DNA from: Diphasiastrum complanatum
Taxonomy: Eukaryota; Streptophyta; Lycopodiopsida; Lycopodiales; Lycopodiaceae
DNA: 64,000 bases
Assembly (NCBI GenBank): GCA_029204225.1
Contig: CM055094.1
Coordinates: forward strand, 12,191,742-12,255,741
Direction: 5' to 3'
Position numbers and translations under genes: made by a program. Shown piece by piece: positions 11,036-23,400 of this stretch (positions are counted from its first letter, which is position 1; every line of letters begins with the position of its first letter). The notes under the pieces were generated by a model. The model had not been told where the DNA came from, did no database searches, and saw nothing but the letters and a program-made list of their open reading frames with translations.

Positions 11036-11570
11036 ATGATGCATTGCCCTTCCGTAACTTGAAAACTGCTGCCTGTCGCATGCTGAAAGTGGGACCAGAA
11101 AATACCATGCCCAGGTATGTGTAGGAGTCAACTACCTCAAGTGGATGTCCATCTCATAGAAGCTCCTGCCGCATCATGAAGGATCTGGAGGTGTTAAACA
11201 CCATAACTATGGTCTTGGCCACATTCACTGACAGTCCCCACCGTATTCAAAAGGAGTGAAGTGCATCCAGATGCCGCTGCAGGCCTTCCCTCGTCCTCGA
11301 AAGCAAAACCACATCATCAGTGTATAATAGGATAGCAATAACGAGATCACCCAATGTACATCCCTCTCCTCCATCTCTCTGTATAACCTGCTCAAGCTCA
11401 TCTATATATAAACCAAAGAGTGTAGGTGAAAGTGGACATCCCTGCTTAAACCCAATAATACCCTATATCTTTGGCGATTCAACTCCTGATACTTGAATCC
11501 GGCCATTAACTCGTTTGTACAACCCGTAATAGTCAAGACCCATGCATAAGCACAACTCCTAGTGGTCCAA
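11036..11570 (-). pseudogene. LINE reverse transcriptase fragment
   Basis: Minus-strand LINE ORF2 piece closely matching 55620-56040. On the minus strand it covers the region from the LFGLYIDELE-type block through the YADD-type catalytic core to the following SYTYLG-type block. It extends a little further 5' than LINE B does. Frameshifts and stops are present. It is bounded on the right by hAT-2. Confidence 0.8.
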
Positions 11571-11770
11571 ACCCCCATTAGGACCATAACATCAAGGCTC
11601 AAGCTTGAGGCCTCATGAGTCTGAAGTCAACTGTCATATGTAATATGCATAAATACTATGCTAGAGCCTAGAGTATGCCACTATCATCTATGTTGAGCAC
11701 TGAGTACTGAGCAGTGAGTGACCCCTCCATCTAGGCTCTAGCCTCTAGCTGCCTGGCTTGGACGCTGTCG

Positions 11771-11995
11771 TCATGGAGGCACTAGCATGTCCTTAGGCTC
11801 AATGTCGTCCTCCCCATCATCAGAGTCACCCTCATCCCCCTCATCCGATCCCTCACCCTCAGTGGCGGATTCCTCATCTGAGTCAGAGCCAGAGGGACTC
11901 TCAGAGGTGTCTGAGACTGCTGCATGGCTCGGGCCCTCTCTTGCGCTCCTGGTCCTTTGTGCTGCAACTCGAGTGGTAGGCCTTGCGCAATGCAC
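11771..11995 (-). pseudogene. hAT transposase acidic C-terminus
   Basis: Seventy-four residues with a serine-rich start and a long Asp/Glu run (SDSDEESATEGEGSDEGDEG), like the acidic end of the hAT-1 protein. It lies downstream of the dimerisation domain on the same strand. Confidence 0.5.
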
Positions 11996-12440
11996 ACAAG
12001 GAAAGGACTTAGGCTCGACATGTCACATTACTTTTAACTTACAATTTACAAATTACAAATTACAATTTACAATCTAGTAATCTACTATCTACATAGTACA
12101 GTCTACTATCTACTATCTAGTATATCTACAAAACTTCAAAGTACTAAAAGCCTACTAATATACGCAGTGAATCGGGGAATCGGGCATCAAAATCAACCTG
12201 CAGCTGCTAAGGCCTCCTAATGGAGTAAAGCATAGACATCCTCCTCTTGTGATCTTGGTGGCAAGTTTGGAACCTTTGCCACATCGATCTCATCGGGATT
12301 AACCTACGAAAATTGATATTAAACCAAGATTTCGATTCTTAATAGTAAGTACTAGTAAATGATTCAAAAAAATAGCAAATTTGAAATGTAAACGTTGAAA
12401 GTTGAAACTTGAAGCCTGAAGATTCTTAGTGTAGACTCTA

Positions 12441-12800
12441 CTATCTAGACAAATCATGGTAGATACTAGAATCTATAGAATTCAGATTAATCATTACCTG
12501 TGCGGGCTCCCCGGTCTCTCTTAGCTTCTTCACAAGCTGTAGGTTGGCATGCACATACACCAACCTCTCCAGCTGCGCAGTAGAAAGTCTGTTCCTCCTC
12601 TTCATATGAATCAGAGAGAACACACTCCAATTTCTCTCACATGCAACTGCAGCACAATCATGTGAGAGGACGCGGATGACAAGTTTCTGCAACTTGGGAA
12701 CATCATTCCCATACTTCATCCACCATGAAACAGGGCACAATTGCCTTTCCCTCAACATGGCAGCTGCACGACCGAAATCGAGGCGCTCGGTCTTGAACAT
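12441..12800 (-). pseudogene. hAT dimerisation domain
   Basis: About 120 residues carrying the hAT C-terminal dimerisation signature: WWMKYGNDVPKLQKLVIRVL, then CERNWSVFSLIHMKRRNRL. The same block occurs in hAT-1 (WWSFHGRSTPDLQRLAERVL, CERNWSVQASYHTKKRNRL). Upstream domains are not present on this strand between here and 13.7 kb. The open frame probably corresponds to one exon of a truncated transposase. Confidence 0.85.
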
Positions 12801-13176
12801 TCAACATTCAACATTCATCACCATTCAAAATAGTAAATACTAAATGCTTACAAGTTACTACTATTAAGTTTTAACTAGCTTAAGCCTTAGACTTCATATA
12901 AGTTGCTAGGTTGTAATTGTTCAACAGGGATATGATAAGCAAGGCAGGAATCTGTATGAGATAATATTGGAACCGGCGTATTGGCAATGCCCTGCAATGG
13001 AGAATGAGGTGATGAGAAAGACAGACCGGCAAACGAAGGGGAAGAGCCAGCGATGGCTGACTGGCCATCAGAAGCCTGGTGAAGAAACGCATGGGAAGAG
13101 GGGGGTGAGGCCCATCACGTTTGGTAGAGGCCATATGCAGACAGGAAAGGGTGTGGACAGGGGTCAGACCTGGGTG

Positions 13177-13178
<2 letters not shown>

Positions 13179-13223
<45 letters not shown>
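13179..13223. repeat. (GA)n microsatellite 1
   Basis: About 21 GA units. No LINE hairpin is adjacent. Confidence 0.92.
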
Positions 13224-13234
<11 letters not shown>

Positions 13235-13537
13235 TCTTCCAAATTGAGTGTAACTAGTGTACAAACCTACAGCTCATTGCAGGTACAATGTACAGATAGG
13301 GCGCTGGTAGACAGGGCCCAAAAACAGGTTGCTGTGCTCCAGGACAGTCGCACGTATCAGAGAATGCAGGCAGGGCCTTGCTTCAGGTCCGTTGCAAATC
13401 CATGTATGCAGGGTGCAGATGAGCCCTCTCACAGCTTGCCAGATGTAGAAAGTGCTGGAGGCAGATTACAGGTGGAGGCCTGAGGCTACAGGCAGATCGC
13501 TGTAAATCTGCCAGCGATTTGGACGGATTTCAAGGGC

Positions 13538-13540
<3 letters not shown>

Positions 13541-13583
<43 letters not shown>
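13541..13583. repeat. (GA)n microsatellite 2
   Basis: Second GA array, about 320 bp after the first. Confidence 0.92.
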
Positions 13584-13585
<2 letters not shown>

Positions 13586-13661
13586 TGGTGATGGTGGATT
13601 GTAGCCATCTTGGAGCATTGTTCAGTGTGTGATCCGCACGGTGGCAACAACGAGGCTGAAA

Positions 13662-13666
<5 letters not shown>

Positions 13667-13710
<44 letters not shown>
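13667..13710. repeat. (GA)n microsatellite 3
   Basis: Third GA array of similar length. The three arrays lie within 540 bp, and the unique sequence between them shows no recognised gene. Confidence 0.92.
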
Positions 13711-13713
<3 letters not shown>

Positions 13714-14360
13714 TGAAGAGTGTGGGGGAGAAATGTTTGAGCTGTTTGTTGAGTTTGTTTAAAAAGTAATTATATCAAGCTGACAGATGCACAGTCTGAG
13801 AATAGTGGAAAAGTAATCATTTGTTTCTTTTTTGGCGATAATCTGTAAGCTTGATGATATTTGACTGTAAGCTAGAAGCACATCATATTGTTCGTAAAGT
13901 TAATGAATGGAGATATGAAGAGGGATTTCGTGCATTAATAGCTAAGAATCGTTATTTTGAGGGCACAATTGTTTAAAGCCCTATGTGCTATTAATTTTTT
14001 TTCTGAACATATTCATAAACTTGAATGTAGTTCTCAACAACATAAACAATATATAGTCTGCCAGAGGAAATTTTTAACAGTAGGGATTCATAAATTCTGC
14101 TCAATCTGGACGGACATAAAACTGACTGATGGTTGATTGCAACTCTGGTTTGAAGACACCTATACTGCTGGTTTTTAGTTTCCATATGGATGATCATCAT
14201 ACAAATGTCCTATATATGTCTAGACCAGTGAAAGTCTTGTAGAGCATTTGGCCATAACACTGAAAGTTTGAACATCTTTCAGTTCATGAGATGAAGTCTG
14301 AATGATGCCTGTAAATTCTGTATCTCCTAAAAGTACTATGTATATTGGAACATTCTACAG
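13711..14360. other. No gene recognised; probable VPS50 intron
   Basis: AT-rich sequence ending in the acceptor ATTCTACAG at 14360. The preceding VPS50 coding segment was not found here or further left, so the 5' exons probably lie outside the window. Confidence 0.5.
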
Positions 14361-14450
14361 GACATGCTTCCTTACTTGGAGCGGATACAGCAAGCTGTAG
14401 ATATCAAGTCCAGGCTTGACGTAATAGTTGATGAGGGTAATTATGGAAGA
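14361..14450 (+). CDS. VPS50: VPS50 exon a
   Basis: Thirty codons in phase 0, starting DMLPYLERIQQAVD and ending VDEGNYGR. The acceptor is ATTCTACAG and the donor GTGAGT. It corresponds to the helical segment just before the conserved cysteine-rich helix of syndetin. At least one further coding exon is expected upstream. Confidence 0.82.
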
Positions 14451-17400
14451 GTGAGTTTTTCTTCTTGTAGTCTGAATAATTATTGTGATCTTGTTTTTAG
14501 TCTGAGTTGCCATGTGCTTTATACCGTTAAAAAAATCGAATGACCTATGCAGGTCATTTGTCAGTGACCAGTTAATTTGTGCATCCTGAACTTCTCTTAT
14601 GACCCTTCAAACTTTTCATCCTCCACGTTATGCAGGCATTGCACATGTGCTCAGAATGTCTACAAGTCTTGGATGAGTGTGTGGAACTTTCTGCAATCCA
14701 GGACATGAATCACAATATAGAGGTACCAAGGCAAAATTCTGGATGTGTGAGGCTTTTATTTATTTTTCCTTGTGTTCTTCACTTCAGTAGTAGCCACAGA
14801 TGCAAGTCGTATCTGTTACTCATGCCTGGAAGTTGGTAGTAATGGTGGAAATGCAATCTTGCAAGTAGCTAAAGGGGCTATAGTTCGGGTTGACTTTGAT
14901 TGCTGTTCATTGAAGTTTTGTTCATGTTTCAGTACTGTATTTATTCTCTGCACGAAGCTACCAACCAATGGTTCTAGAGATCAAGACAATGCTGTAGCCT
15001 TGGTTCGCACGACTCTGATAACAATAATGAGGAGAGAGCATCCTAATTTTCTTGAATGTTTTGAGAATGCAAATGAAGCCATACGAGCTTAGACGAGTTA
15101 AGGCTTCCGAATAAGCAATTTGATTGGTACTCCTGTAGAGCTTCTTTGATTCGAATGAGAAGAAATTGTTTTGTACCTGAAGAAGTTTTGGAGCACATTG
15201 TTAAGGATAGGCCAAAACGTAAAAAGGTATTTGATGTGTGCTGCTAGAGGGAGTTAACAAGCTCTTAGAAATTGTGTAGTGACAGTGTGTCTTTTGGGGT
15301 TTTTCTTTTTTGATTATTGGGATTAGAAACTGAGTGAATTTGCCATGTCAGTTGGAGCTTAGTTTTTGGTAGTTTAAGAAACTGCACAGAATGTGGTCCC
15401 TCAGTTGGAGCTGAAGTTGTAGTGGTTTCTCAGACATAGTTTCCATAGGAGCTACTGACTTTGGGGTCCTTAGATACATCATTTTCACATGCTTAGGGAC
15501 TCAACTCGTTGATTCTGGGATTATGAATTCCCACATGCCACATGTAATATCTTACTACTAACCTTGAATCTAATACTGTTTGACCTACATTGATCTAGTA
15601 CCTCGTGGATTACTCTAGCATCTTGAGTTTGGACTATCGACCGACTACTTTGTGCCTGATTTTACTTTTTACATTCTAATAGTATTTGGGGCCTTGACAT
15701 GCATTAATCATAAGGGCACATGGAAGACACAACGGACAAAAACTTTTAATCTAGCCAAATATAAGATCATTATTTCCAATGCCTCATAAACTGTGCATAA
15801 GGAGAATAAGGCATCCCACAGCAGATCTTTCTGTTTCTTGTCATCTGTCGTATCCATAATCTCCATATACTTGACATTTGGTACATGTTCCTGGCCAGCT
15901 GCTCATGTGACTTGGTAGTCAACTTTGACACATAGTCATGGACTAGGAAGTGACACAGGTTGACCACCTGCTCGAGTGGGACTTGCACTGACAGCAAGGG
16001 AGCAATGTTAGGTCTATTGGTAGTTAATCAGTAAAGTACCTATTCTGGTTGTTTCTAAATTTAAATTAGGTATTTATCTAGTCAAGTTTTGTTTGGTGGC
16101 ATGAGTCCCCACCATTCTTATGGAATGGATTGTATTTGTTAAAGGTCGTTATGGATTCAGAACTTGACATTGATAATTAGTTCAACTATTTACTCCATAT
16201 TGGCACTAGTCAAGCGACCAAACCTAAGAAATTACATGTTAACAAAGAAACTACTCGTTGCCTCAAAAGGCAAGAGTGTAGGGTCGTATATCTTGCGTAG
16301 TATAGCCCTCTCGCCTGTCAACAAGGGTTAGTTCACTGGATAGGCACCTAACTATGCATAGATGCTATTTCTAGTTAGTTTCCTACTTTGCATCTAACTC
16401 TACCTCCACTAACACTACTCACACTAACTCTACTCCCCTAACTAACTTCATCATGATTTTGTGTGAAGAGAGAGGATAGAATAGAAGAGGAAGAAGAAGG
16501 AGAAGAGAGGAAGAGAGAGCTACAACAGTGTTCCCTCTTCTCCATACTTTTTGGTTTGTACATTGATGACCTTGAGAAAGCCATCAACCAGGATGGTGGT
16601 CTTGGATGCAGGCTATACTTTTCGGTTTGTACATTGATGACCTTGAGAAAGCCATCAAGCAGGACGGTGGTCTTGGATGCAGGCTATACTTTTCGGTTTG
16701 TACATTGATGACCTTGAGAAAGCCATCAACCAGGATGGTGGTCTTGGATGCAGGCTTGGTGAAATATTCATGTTCATGCTACTTGATGCTAATGATGTGG
16801 CATTGATTTCTTACTCTAGTGAGGCTTGTAGCGGGATTTGGATTACAAGTTTTTGGGGATTTATTTGGTTTGACTGTGCATGCCAGGTCATTATGAATCT
16901 TAGTACGTTGAGGACCTTTATGCAACGATAGGTGGTTACTCTAGGAGGACAACCACTAGCCTTAGTACCCTCTTATACTTATTTGGGGACATCCTTCATT
17001 GGGCCAGCTCTCAGTATGAGACAGGCCACCACAGCTAGATTGCAGAAGGCTATGCTTCTTTTGTTAGTCTTTATCGGTACTCTCAGGCTTCTCGTCTCTT
17101 ATGTACATATGGCATTGCTACCTTGGATTACCAAAGGGATCTTATTAGTATATCAAAGGGGTTATTTATTATGCATATTCCCGAGTGGCCATTGTCATGG
17201 GGTCAAACCGATTTCTACCGTTCTAGTTTCCTAAAGCTAAATATTGCCAGAGTCCCAGTTTTACCTTGTTACTTGAACATTGGACTCTCAAATTGCCTCT
17301 GGTTTACATTGGAGCAATTCCGAGTTTCCTCCCATTAGTTGGATGCGGAGATGGTTCGCTTCCAGGGCATTCCTCACATGAGCAGACTTTGCTAGGTATG

Positions 17401-20400
17401 CACATTGGGGAGTTGGAGTTAGAGGAGCATTTCTTATTTAGATGCCTTGTTTAGTATGAGATTAGGGGATGCTTCTTTTTCGTGATTCTGCAGTCACACT
17501 TTGTTCATTTATTTCATATGTAGACCCTCGATGTGTGGCCCTGATGTTGCGCAAGATGTTCCTGCTTCGTAGAAATATATGTTAGAGGGATTAGTATGGA
17601 CACCAGGACTTCTAGTAGACCCAGATTACCTCCTTTTTCTTGAGTCGTCGCTCCACAATGTGCCTTGAAGCTGAGACATTGTTAAAGGATGAGCCAAATA
17701 TCCCTTCTAGAGACCTCATCGGGACCGACAACAGTGTCTCTTCAAGACCTACATCGTCATCTATCCTTGCTTTCTTCAACAGGGGTCCATTGTGATATTG
17801 TGATATGATATCTATTTTAAAACTCTGCATTGTTGTTGTACAGCTCTAGTTATATTGTAGTCCTTTGTATCATTGTTCAAATATATCATTCACGAGACTA
17901 GAGTAGAATTCTGTCTAGTTTTGCTATTTTTGTCTTTTAATTTAGTAGTTGTTTGCTTTTGGAGATATTTATATGTTCCTTTTAGAATTTATCATATTTG
18001 AGATGTACTTGGTCTTATGTGCCTTTTGGCAATGAAAGACATTAATTCTTTCTTCTTTCAGTCAAATCAATATTGAAGAGGTCTTTAATGTTACGTTATA
18101 ACACTAAGCATTGCATCCATTGATCTGATTCTAAGGTTTGATTACTAACGGCGTCTTGCTAGCGCTGATTAGGTATCTAATAGCTCTTCGAATTTCAATG
18201 TTCTTAAGCTGTAACTTATAACATTGAGCACCATATGTGATTCAGGAATCAACAATCAAGAAACATAAGCTACGAGACCTTATTGATTTTACACTATAAG
18301 TGGTGTAATTGCATCCTAAACCTTAAATCAACACTTTCTTTAACTAACACGAGGTCACAAATTAAACTAACAAAAAAAAGAAAAACTTCAAAACAATTCG
18401 ACTGTTTGAACTTGACTAGGCAGTATCTTACCCAATTCAAATAAATGAATAAGTTGATTTGGACCCACCAATCATAGTTGCACAGAATCGCGTTTTTGGG
18501 AGGAGACGTTTCGGAAACCGCGTTTCTCCTCCCAGAATCGCAAAAAAGAAATTTTTTTTTTTTTTTTTTTGGAAAAATAGCTTATGGCTGAAATTTTTTT
18601 AGGGGATCAATGGTCAAACGAACGTTTTGCCTCTCAGAAGTGCAGTAGATGGGGCACAAACAGATCTTATTTTCAATAGCTATTTGGTTGTTATTTGCTC
18701 TGGTTTTCAATAAATGCTCAGGGGGTTCGGGGGGCGGTAGCCCCCCGGTGGGGGGTTTGGGGGGCAACGCCCCCCAACGGCCCCGACGGTAAGACCTTTT
18801 CATGACTTGGCCTTCCACAGCCTGAGCGAAAACACACTTACTGGGACCATCTGTGATCGTAACAGACATGCTAGAGGTTAGTTTTGAATTTTATCCTTCA
18901 CAGAACCCAACATGGATTAATGCACCTGAACTGGACCATCCTGCACCCGAAATAGTCGGCAAATTACATAGTAATTATACTCTTAATCACAGCTTATATC
19001 TGATACCCATATTGCCCAAAAAAAAAACCCAATTTTTTTTAAAAAAAGAAACGTTTTTGGAATTTTTTCAAAAATTTCCGAAACGCGTTTCAGAATCGCA
19101 GTGCAACTATGCCACCAATTAAGTTGATTTGGACCCACCAATTTAAACACAAAATAAAGCATCGGTCGCACATGTCTAAATCTTGTTAGACAATCTCATG
19201 GGGGTTGTTCTCTGTGACACATGTGAACCTACTTAGGCCTGATGGCTAAATATAACAACTATCCATCACAGTTGCTTACAATCGGCTAGCCCTCTAGTGA
19301 TATGTTGATTTGGGATCGCGTTAGTTTAGGGAATGAGGCCTAACATGTATTCTTAATTCCTATCAATAAAGCGTGCAAGTTTCATAGAAATTTTTTGATT
19401 AACTAATAGCTCCACAAGATCAACGTAAGTGTTTTTTTCTAGAACATTTTAAATATTAACATAGTTACTTTGTCGTGACAAGTTCCATTTATTGCTTGTT
19501 TCATATGCTCATCCTTTTCTTTTACAGTGGTCATAAAATAAATTTATTGGTCCTCCTTGCCTAAGTTTCGTTTGAGTAGTTTCTATGCTTTTGTCTTATC
19601 AAGGCTTTTGTTTGAGAGGACGTTCACAAAGATTTCTTGGATGCTTGTTTCCTTTGACTGATGGTCAACTTGAAAAATATAGTAGCTTTATGAGGCATTT
19701 GAGCAATCTATTAAGTTGGTATTTTTTCAAATATGGACATGCTCCAAAATCTATGCTTGTGTAACTCAATATGCAGGAATGGTTGCAAAAGACCATAGAG
19801 AAAGTTGATGGGGTGTTGTTGGATGTATGCCGAAAGTTTGATGCAAAACGTTATCTTACAGTAAGTGGTACAAGCGTTTCTTGATGAATTTCTAAACTTT
19901 ATTTTCTCTCTAGAAGTATATACTTTGGTAGCAAGAGTAAAGACATGGTACCTAATAAGCTTTCATGGTATATGCTCTACTTTGTAAAGCTTTTAAGTTA
20001 TTATCATATTTTTCAAACAATGTAGCTGTGGAGAGTGTTGAAAGTTAAAGTTTGAACTTCATTTGTGTATTCAGTTTGGTGTTTCAAAAACCTTTATCTT
20101 TTTACCCATAAGGAGGTTCAAAATGTATCAAACTTCATGTAAGGGTTTGAAACATTCCAAAACATGCAAAGATAGGGTTTTCCCGCCAAAAATCATAACG
20201 ACTTGTAAGTGTCTAATTCCACTGTGTCTATGCTCTAAATGATATAGTGTGCTTGGAGCATCATACTCCATAGGCTACATGATACTTTACCAACACATCG
20301 TATGAGGTCATACATAAAAGAAATTGTTGATCAAAGATCAATCTTCAACTGATACCTTGAAAGCAATGAAAAATGGGTTGTAATGCAGGTCCTCCCACAA

Positions 20401-23400
20401 AGACACTGTCCATGGATTTGTATCCAAAAGGCTCGACTATCACAATTGCAAAATGAAGTCCCATGCAAGAGTATTTGTAGTCCTAAATATTGATTAGGAA
20501 TCTCTAGATCTCACTTCGCTAAATACTGAATCAGGTGATGATTTGATAGTTTTGTAGTTGCAGCTGAAAGATACTAGCAAGCATAAAAGCCAACAACCTT
20601 GGACCTGTAGGCATCTCGATGATACAGGCCTTATGAGGGCCAATGGTGTTGTAGAGGACTTACATGAAAGATCACCACAAGTAAATGTAGTAGAAAATCG
20701 TAGCATGACTCATCTTCCCATTAACGTGACAAAGAGCATAAGTCATAGGATCCAATTTCGCTGTCGCTGAACAACCAATGCCTAGCAGACCTATGCTTGT
20801 TGGCCTATCAAAACTCTATATATTGGTGATGCTTATTTATAGAAGTTTTGTACTATTCTATTTTCCAGTAATGAGCTTGAGCTGGATACAAGAGTTCGAG
20901 GAATCGTATGTGGAAATGTGGAAAAATTGGAATACCGGGAAATGACGACATCAATATGCCAATGAAATAGGTGTCATACAACTTTTATTGCATACGGAAT
21001 TGTTCTAACTATATTTTACCAAACAAGAAAGGTGATCTAATGTGACAAATTTGTTGAAATAATCTCCAAAATATTGCTAAGAAGTTTAGGTTTCTCATGA
21101 ATATTAAATTTGTAGGATCGTCATCAGCTCTTTTCAAAAAATAGAACATGGTGCTTTTATTTGCAAAATTGAACCTGGGCAAGCCATGAAGTTGGAAGAT
21201 GTTCGGAACTTAATTATAGATATTGACATCAAATGAACTATAGATAGGTCAAACAACATTCACAAAGCATTCTTCAACTAGAAAACATTATGAGTGTCAA
21301 TGGCTGCAAATATCTTAGGCAGGTCTCCATAAAATAAATAACTCCCCTACAAGAAGCTTAGGACATTAAACTCAACAAATTCAGAAACCGTAATCTTTGG
21401 CGCTTATTCAAATTTTATACCAATTTAGCAAATGTCTAGAAGATTCCAAATTCCTCCTGCGTGTGGGTCACCCAATTTAGTGTTAAGTAGTATTTATTCA
21501 TTATCATAGACTTATGAAAGTAAACAGGGGTCTAACCCAATAATTCAATATTGTAAAATAATTGCAAGTCCCTTGAGTAGGTGATTCTCTTGAGTTAGCT
21601 CTCCGAGAAAACTCATTATCTTATGTATATTCCTAAGGAAGCGGATGGTGGACGCGAACGTGCTAGGGGTGCGTCCGCGTCCTTGGACGTGTCCGTTTTT
21701 TTTTTTGGTTTTTTTTTTGTTAAAAAATAAATAAAAAATTGGACGCGTCCGGGTCCGGACGCCGGACGCGGACGTGGAATGTCCGGCCCGGACCCTCATG
21801 TCTGGTATATTCTTAACGAATCCCCCGGATTAGGTGTCACCGCTCAGATAAAGTTGGTCATCTAGGTCTAGGACGTGTAATAGGATTGCCTTGAAGAGAA
21901 ACAACGGCCCATCTGTTGGCACACTGTGGGGCAGAATAACCCTAAAAAGAACACAAACCTCTACATTTGCGAACGAAGAAACCAGTGGCTGTATTTTTCG
22001 TACGCATGTATGTGGGTCAGAATTCATGTTTGCATCCAATTCAAGATTTTAAGAAGGAAGAGGTGAGAAGGATACTTGATGCGTATCTTAGGTTAGGATA
22101 CATTAAGCCTAGCTATTCACCCTTTAATTCACCAATTTTTTGGGTGAAGAAGGATGGATCTTTTAGGATGTGCGTAAATTATTGTGGTTTGAATTAGATC
22201 ACAATAAAGTATCAGTAACCTCAAAAGCCATTTCGTTTGGAGACCGATGCTAGTAACATTGTGGTAAGGGTAGTCGCGGAGATCAGTAGTTTTTGAGAGT
22301 AAAAGCTAACTCTTGCTTAGCAGAGGCACCAAACACATGAGAAGGACTTGTATGCAATCATACATTCACTCAAGGTGTGGCAACACTATTTATATGGTGC
22401 TGAATTTCATGTATATACCATCATACTCACAAGTAACTTTGTAATAAGCTTGAATTGAGAGGTCGCAAGGTTCAGTGGGCTAAGCTCATGCAAGAGCTCC
22501 ATTAGGAATCCTTTACAGAAAAGACAAGGAGAATGTGGTTGTTGATGCATTATGAGATGTCTTTCATCGTTGAAAATTAGCTCGCTGATGAGATTAGGTA
22601 AGTTCAACAATGGGATGAGCATTGTAAGTGTGGAGTCTAGTGCGCAATAGAATACCAGTATTTTGGGGGCTCCATTTGTGCTTGGCTCTTTAGGGGAGGC
22701 ACACACACTTGTGACATACATTGTGAGCACACATCGTCGAGGAAGTTATGTTGAAACAAAATGGTAAGATTTATGTGCCACACATGGATGGATTGCATGC
22801 TAAGATCCTCTATGAGTGTCATGCTAGTCCTTGCGTAGGGCATCCTAGAGTGGATAAGACTATAGAGCTAGTGAATGCGATGAGACTTAAGAGAGTCCAT
22901 CCAATGGTGCACCATTTGTCAATTGAACAAGGCAGAGAGGGGAAGCCCTCCGAGATTGCGCCACCTATTAGAGATTCCTCCTAGGCCTCGTTGGTGCAAA
23001 AACCCGCTTTCAAAATGGATTCTCCACACACCTTTTCACCACGAAAGCTTGTCCTTTTGGCTGCCCCTCTTGTGACCTCCTACAAGAGACCTCGTAGGAT
23101 CTCAAATGGGCATGTGGCACTTTCCCATAGGTCTTGAGCCTTCTCTCTCTCCACAAGTAGTAGCCTCTTTTTGTCTGCTTCTAACCAAAAGAGCTCTGAT
23201 TCCAAATGTAAGGAGCTTAGTTTCCCAAGCTCCTCAAGAAACCAACTTGCCGGTGAAAGAATTGATTTCCTCAAATTCTTAAGCTAGTTTCTTGCTATCC
23301 GAGGATGAATGATGTTATTCATGACAGATTGGAGAGGTTAGTTTGTTAGTAACTCCAATAACTATGTTGAACTCATAGATCTGATGTTGTTGGAGATGTT

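Larger units (their letters stand above)
11593..12890 (-). mobile_element. hAT remnant (hAT-2)
   Basis: Contains the hAT C-terminal coding parts described below. Candidate ends are CAAGGCTCAAGCT at 11593 and the complement of AGCTTAAGCCTTAG ending near 12890, an imperfect inverted pair. No matching 8-bp flanks could be found, so the boundaries are tentative. The BED and DUF659 parts are missing, making this a shortened copy. Confidence 0.5.
16543..18060 (+). mobile_element. 5'-truncated LINE with 71-bp triplication
   Basis: Plus-strand LINE ORF2 remnant. It starts in the reverse transcriptase block LFGLYIDDLEKAI and passes a damaged YADD-type site (DANDVALIS). It then continues with VPSYTYLGTSFIGPALSMRQ and a broken C-terminal zinc region around 17340-17460. 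It ends in the shared 3' signal: GTCTTATGTGCCTTTTGGCA, then GAAAGACATTAAT and a TTTC-rich tail. The order agrees with the fuller copy at 56144-58441. Many stops make it a pseudogene. It lies in sense orientation in VPS50 intron b. Confidence 0.85.

Noticed and set aside
11593-12890. Exact hAT-2 boundaries
   Set aside because: The inverted ends are plausible, but the 8-bp flanks CATAACAT and ACTTCATA do not match.
13179-13710. GA arrays as LINE tails
   Set aside because: No hairpin or TTTATTAATGTC-type 3' end lies beside any of the three arrays, unlike the true tails.
15770-15997. 75-codon minus-strand open frame
   Set aside because: No domain, splice context or repeat relationship recognised.
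18728-18777. GC hairpins as transcription terminators
   Set aside because: Factor-independent terminators of this kind are bacterial. The hairpins lie inside a hAT-type element in plant DNA.
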